In this document: piece by piece, positions 60,069 through 64,000 of the stretch
Layout: every line of letters starts with the position of its first letter
How positions within the stretch are numbered: position 1 is the stretch's first letter
Source: Nocardioides panacis
Lineage (GTDB): Bacteria > Actinomycetota > Actinomycetes > Propionibacteriales > Nocardioidaceae
Assembly: GCF_019039255.1 (NCBI RefSeq)
Contig: NZ_CP077062.1
Location: forward strand, 1,426,001-1,490,000
Direction of reading: 5' to 3'
DNA: 64,000 bases
Made by a program: the position numbers and the translations under genes
Notes under the pieces: generated by a model
The model's database searches: none
What the model saw: only the letters and a program-made list of their open reading frames with translations
What the model was told of the DNA's origin: nothing

Positions 60069-60132
60069 GCCACTAGCCGCTCGCCGCCCCCGCGTCACAC
60101 CCTGGAGGCGCAGGTGAGGGAGGTGCGGGCGG

Positions 60133-62437
<2,305 letters not shown>

Positions 62438-62438
62438 C

Positions 62439-62452
62439 TAGAACGTGTTGCA
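62439..62452. promoter_or_regulatory. KstR-like box upstream of the esterase
   Basis: TAGAACGTGTTGCA fits TnnAACnnGTTnnA at all fixed positions. It lies between the esterase and the carboxyethylornithine-synthase-like gene, closer to the esterase promoter. Confidence 0.6.
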
Positions 62453-62534
62453 GGGTGTGCCCGGTCACACGTGCCGCGTAGCCTCGGCCCCAGGGCCCTG
62501 CGCCGTGTGGCGCCCAACTGAAGGAGGCCCTTCG

Positions 62535-63677
62535 ATGGATCAGCTCACGCTCGGTGTCATGTCGCAGTCGGCGAAGGAGAACGAGCACCGCCGGCCGATC
62601 CATCCCCAGCACCTGGACCGGATCGACCCCGCGCTGCGGTCCCGGATCTTCCTCGAGCACGGCTACGGCGAGCGCTTCGGCGTCGACGACGAGCAGCTCG
62701 CCGCGTCGGTCGCCGGCATGCGCACCCGCGAGCAGCTGCTCGCGCAGTGCGACGTGATCCTCCTGCCCAAGCCGCAGCACGCCGACCTCGCGGACATGCG
62801 CGACGGACAGACCCTGTGGGGCTGGCCGCACTGCGTGCAGGACGAGAAGCTGACCCAGCTCGCGATCGACCGCCGGCTCACGCTGATCGCCTTCGAGGCG
62901 ATGAACCACCGGCACCCCGACGGCACCTTCGCGCTGCACGTCTTCCACAAGAACAACGAGCTGGCCGGCTACTCCTCGGTGCTGCACGCCCTCCAGCTCG
63001 TCGGCCTGACCGGTGACTACGGCCGGCGGCTGCGGGCCGCGGTGATCGGCTTCGGCGCCACCGCCCGCGGGGCGGTGACCGCCCTGAAGGCGCACGGCAT
63101 CCACGACGTCGACGTGCTGACCAACCGCGAGGTCGCCGCCGTCGGGTCACCGATCCACTCCGCGCGGATCATGCACTTCCACCACGACGACGAGAACCCC
63201 CGCCGCAGCCAGGTGATGACCGAGGAGGGCCTCGCCCCGCTGCCGGTGTTCCTCGCCGAGCACGACCTGATCGTGAACTGCGTGCTGCAGGACACCGACG
63301 CCCCGCTCACCTTCCTGGTCGACGAGGACCTCCCGACCCTGGCACCCGGCACCCTGATCGTCGACGTCTCCTGCGACCTCGGCATGGGCTTCAGCTGGGC
63401 CCGGCCGACGTCCTTCGAGCAGCCGATGTTCACCGTCGGCGACAACGTGCACTACTACGGGGTCGACCACACCCCGTCGTACCTCTGGGACTCCGCGACG
63501 TGGGAGAACAGCGAGGCGCTGCTGCCCTACCTGCCCGTCGTGATGGCCGGAGGTGACCGCTGGGACGCCGACGAGACGATCCGCCGGGCGATCGAGATCC
63601 GCGAGGGCGTGGTGCAGAACCCGGACATCCTGTCCTTCCAGCACCGTTCCGCCGACTTCCCGCACCCGCACGCCTGA
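62535..63677 (+). CDS. N5-(carboxyethyl)ornithine synthase-like / alanine-dehydrogenase-fold enzyme
   Basis: A 380-residue NAD(P)-dependent oxidoreductase. The N-terminal domain has SAKENEHRRPIHPQHLDRI and FLEHGYGERFGV. WGWPHCVQDEKLTQLAIDRRLTLIAFE leads to the Rossmann domain with VIGFGATARGAV. This set resembles Lactococcus carboxyethylornithine synthase (opine formation from pyruvate and ornithine) more than alanine dehydrogenase. GAAGGAGG precedes the ATG. It has its own promoter region (TTGCAG...TAGCCT near 62448-62484). Confidence 0.85.
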   Translation: MDQLTLGVMSQSAKENEHRRPIHPQHLDRIDPALRSRIFLEHGYGERFGVDDEQLAASVAGMRTREQLLAQCDVILLPKPQHADLADMRDGQTLWGWPHCVQDEKLTQLAIDRRLTLIAFEAMNHRHPDGTFALHVFHKNNELAGYSSVLHALQLVGLTGDYGRRLRAAVIGFGATARGAVTALKAHGIHDVDVLTNREVAAVGSPIHSARIMHFHHDDENPRRSQVMTEEGLAPLPVFLAEHDLIVNCVLQDTDAPLTFLVDEDLPTLAPGTLIVDVSCDLGMGFSWARPTSFEQPMFTVGDNVHYYGVDHTPSYLWDSATWENSEALLPYLPVVMAGGDRWDADETIRRAIEIREGVVQNPDILSFQHRSADFPHPHA

Positions 63678-63704
63678 GGACCGCGTGCGTGCCACGATGA
63701 CCCG

Positions 63705-64000
63705 GTGAGCACCGCGAGACCGCACGGCGTCCTGCAGAACGGCTTCGACCTGGTCGACGACGACGAGCGGGTGCTGGCCACGTTCGACGGCTCCGTGTGG
63801 GGGGAGCGCGGCACCGTCACCGTCGCCGGACGGGAGTGGGGCTTCACCCGGGGTGCCGGCCGGCTGCTGCTCACCGAGGCCGGCCGACCGGTGGCCCACG
63901 CGCGCCGGCGCGGGCTGCTCTCGCCCAGCTGGGAGATCGGGTACGACGGGCGGGTGGGCACGCTCACCAAGCGCGGGGTCCGCTCGCCGCGCTACGAGCT
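63705..64000 (+). CDS. Hypothetical protein, N-terminal part (runs off the window)
   Basis: 98 codons are visible. VSTARPHGVLQNGFDLVDDD starts the protein, and a beta-rich body follows (TVTVAGREWGFTRGAGRLLL, SPSWEIGYDGRVGTL). Repeating short strands suggest a LURP/tubby-like beta-barrel, which is only a guess. The GTG at 63705 has no clear RBS. The right end is cut by the window edge. Confidence 0.6.
   Translation, partial: MSTARPHGVLQNGFDLVDDDERVLATFDGSVWGERGTVTVAGREWGFTRGAGRLLLTEAGRPVAHARRRGLLSPSWEIGYDGRVGTLTKRGVRSPRYE

Overview
This 64 kb window is very GC-rich chromosomal DNA from an actinobacterium, most likely Nocardioides or a close relative (Propionibacteriales). The evidence is the gene content: a KstR-type steroid regulator, LigB, FabG4, FadE5-like and Rpf proteins, F420-type oxidoreductases, and many leaderless GTG/ATG starts. 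The evidence also includes local gene order: TrkA-TrkA / KimA-like permease / RNA methyltransferase matches the Rv2692-Rv2689c order of Mycobacterium tuberculosis, and FadE5 / MaoC / FabG4 / FadA2 matches Rv0244c-Rv0241c. I see no tRNA, rRNA, CRISPR array, phage or insertion sequence. No stretch above 300 bases lacks a gene or an RNA element.

Layout. 1-4.2 kb: potassium homeostasis (two TrkA/RCK proteins, a KimA-like transporter) and a TrmA/RlmD-type methyltransferase. 4.2-9 kb: aconitase with a palindromic operator; an Rpf-like muralytic enzyme behind a c-di-AMP (ydaO-yuaA) riboswitch; a thiamine-related pair; and a LexA-box gene. 9-20 kb: secreted peptidase, Nudix, SMP-30-like protein, dxs, PLP enzyme, SDR, a zinc-protease-like lipoprotein and a secreted 5'-nucleotidase. 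20-25 kb: aldo/keto reductase and a fadBA beta-oxidation operon. 24.5-31 kb: LytR-CpsA-Psr protein, homocysteine methyltransferase, DksA-like protein, PAC2 protein, TesB and a secreted M23 peptidase. 31-37 kb: acyl-CoA dehydrogenase, MaoC, FabG4, thiolase and TetR. 37-44 kb: amino-acid permease, DNA ligase, DNA glycosylase, polysaccharide deacetylase and glycosyltransferase. 44-53.5 kb: acyl-CoA ligase, phospholipase D-like protein, uvrB, and terC behind a yybP-ykoY (Mn2+) riboswitch. 53.5-56.3 kb: a three-gene murein-peptide recycling operon. 56.3-64 kb: kstR with its operator; an overlapping glycosyltransferase / methyltransferase / alpha-alpha-barrel operon of unknown product; an esterase with a second KstR-like box; and an opine-dehydrogenase-like enzyme.

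Reading quality matters here. Fourteen single-base frameshifts, all of them one extra base, break thirteen otherwise normal genes. Eleven lie in runs of six or seven G or C and three at CTTC(C)A. I treat these genes as intact in the organism and give corrected gene spans; most likely the assembly over-calls bases. The two riboswitches, the KstR boxes, the SOS box, the aconitase operator and the set of leaderless promoters are the regulatory signals most worth following.
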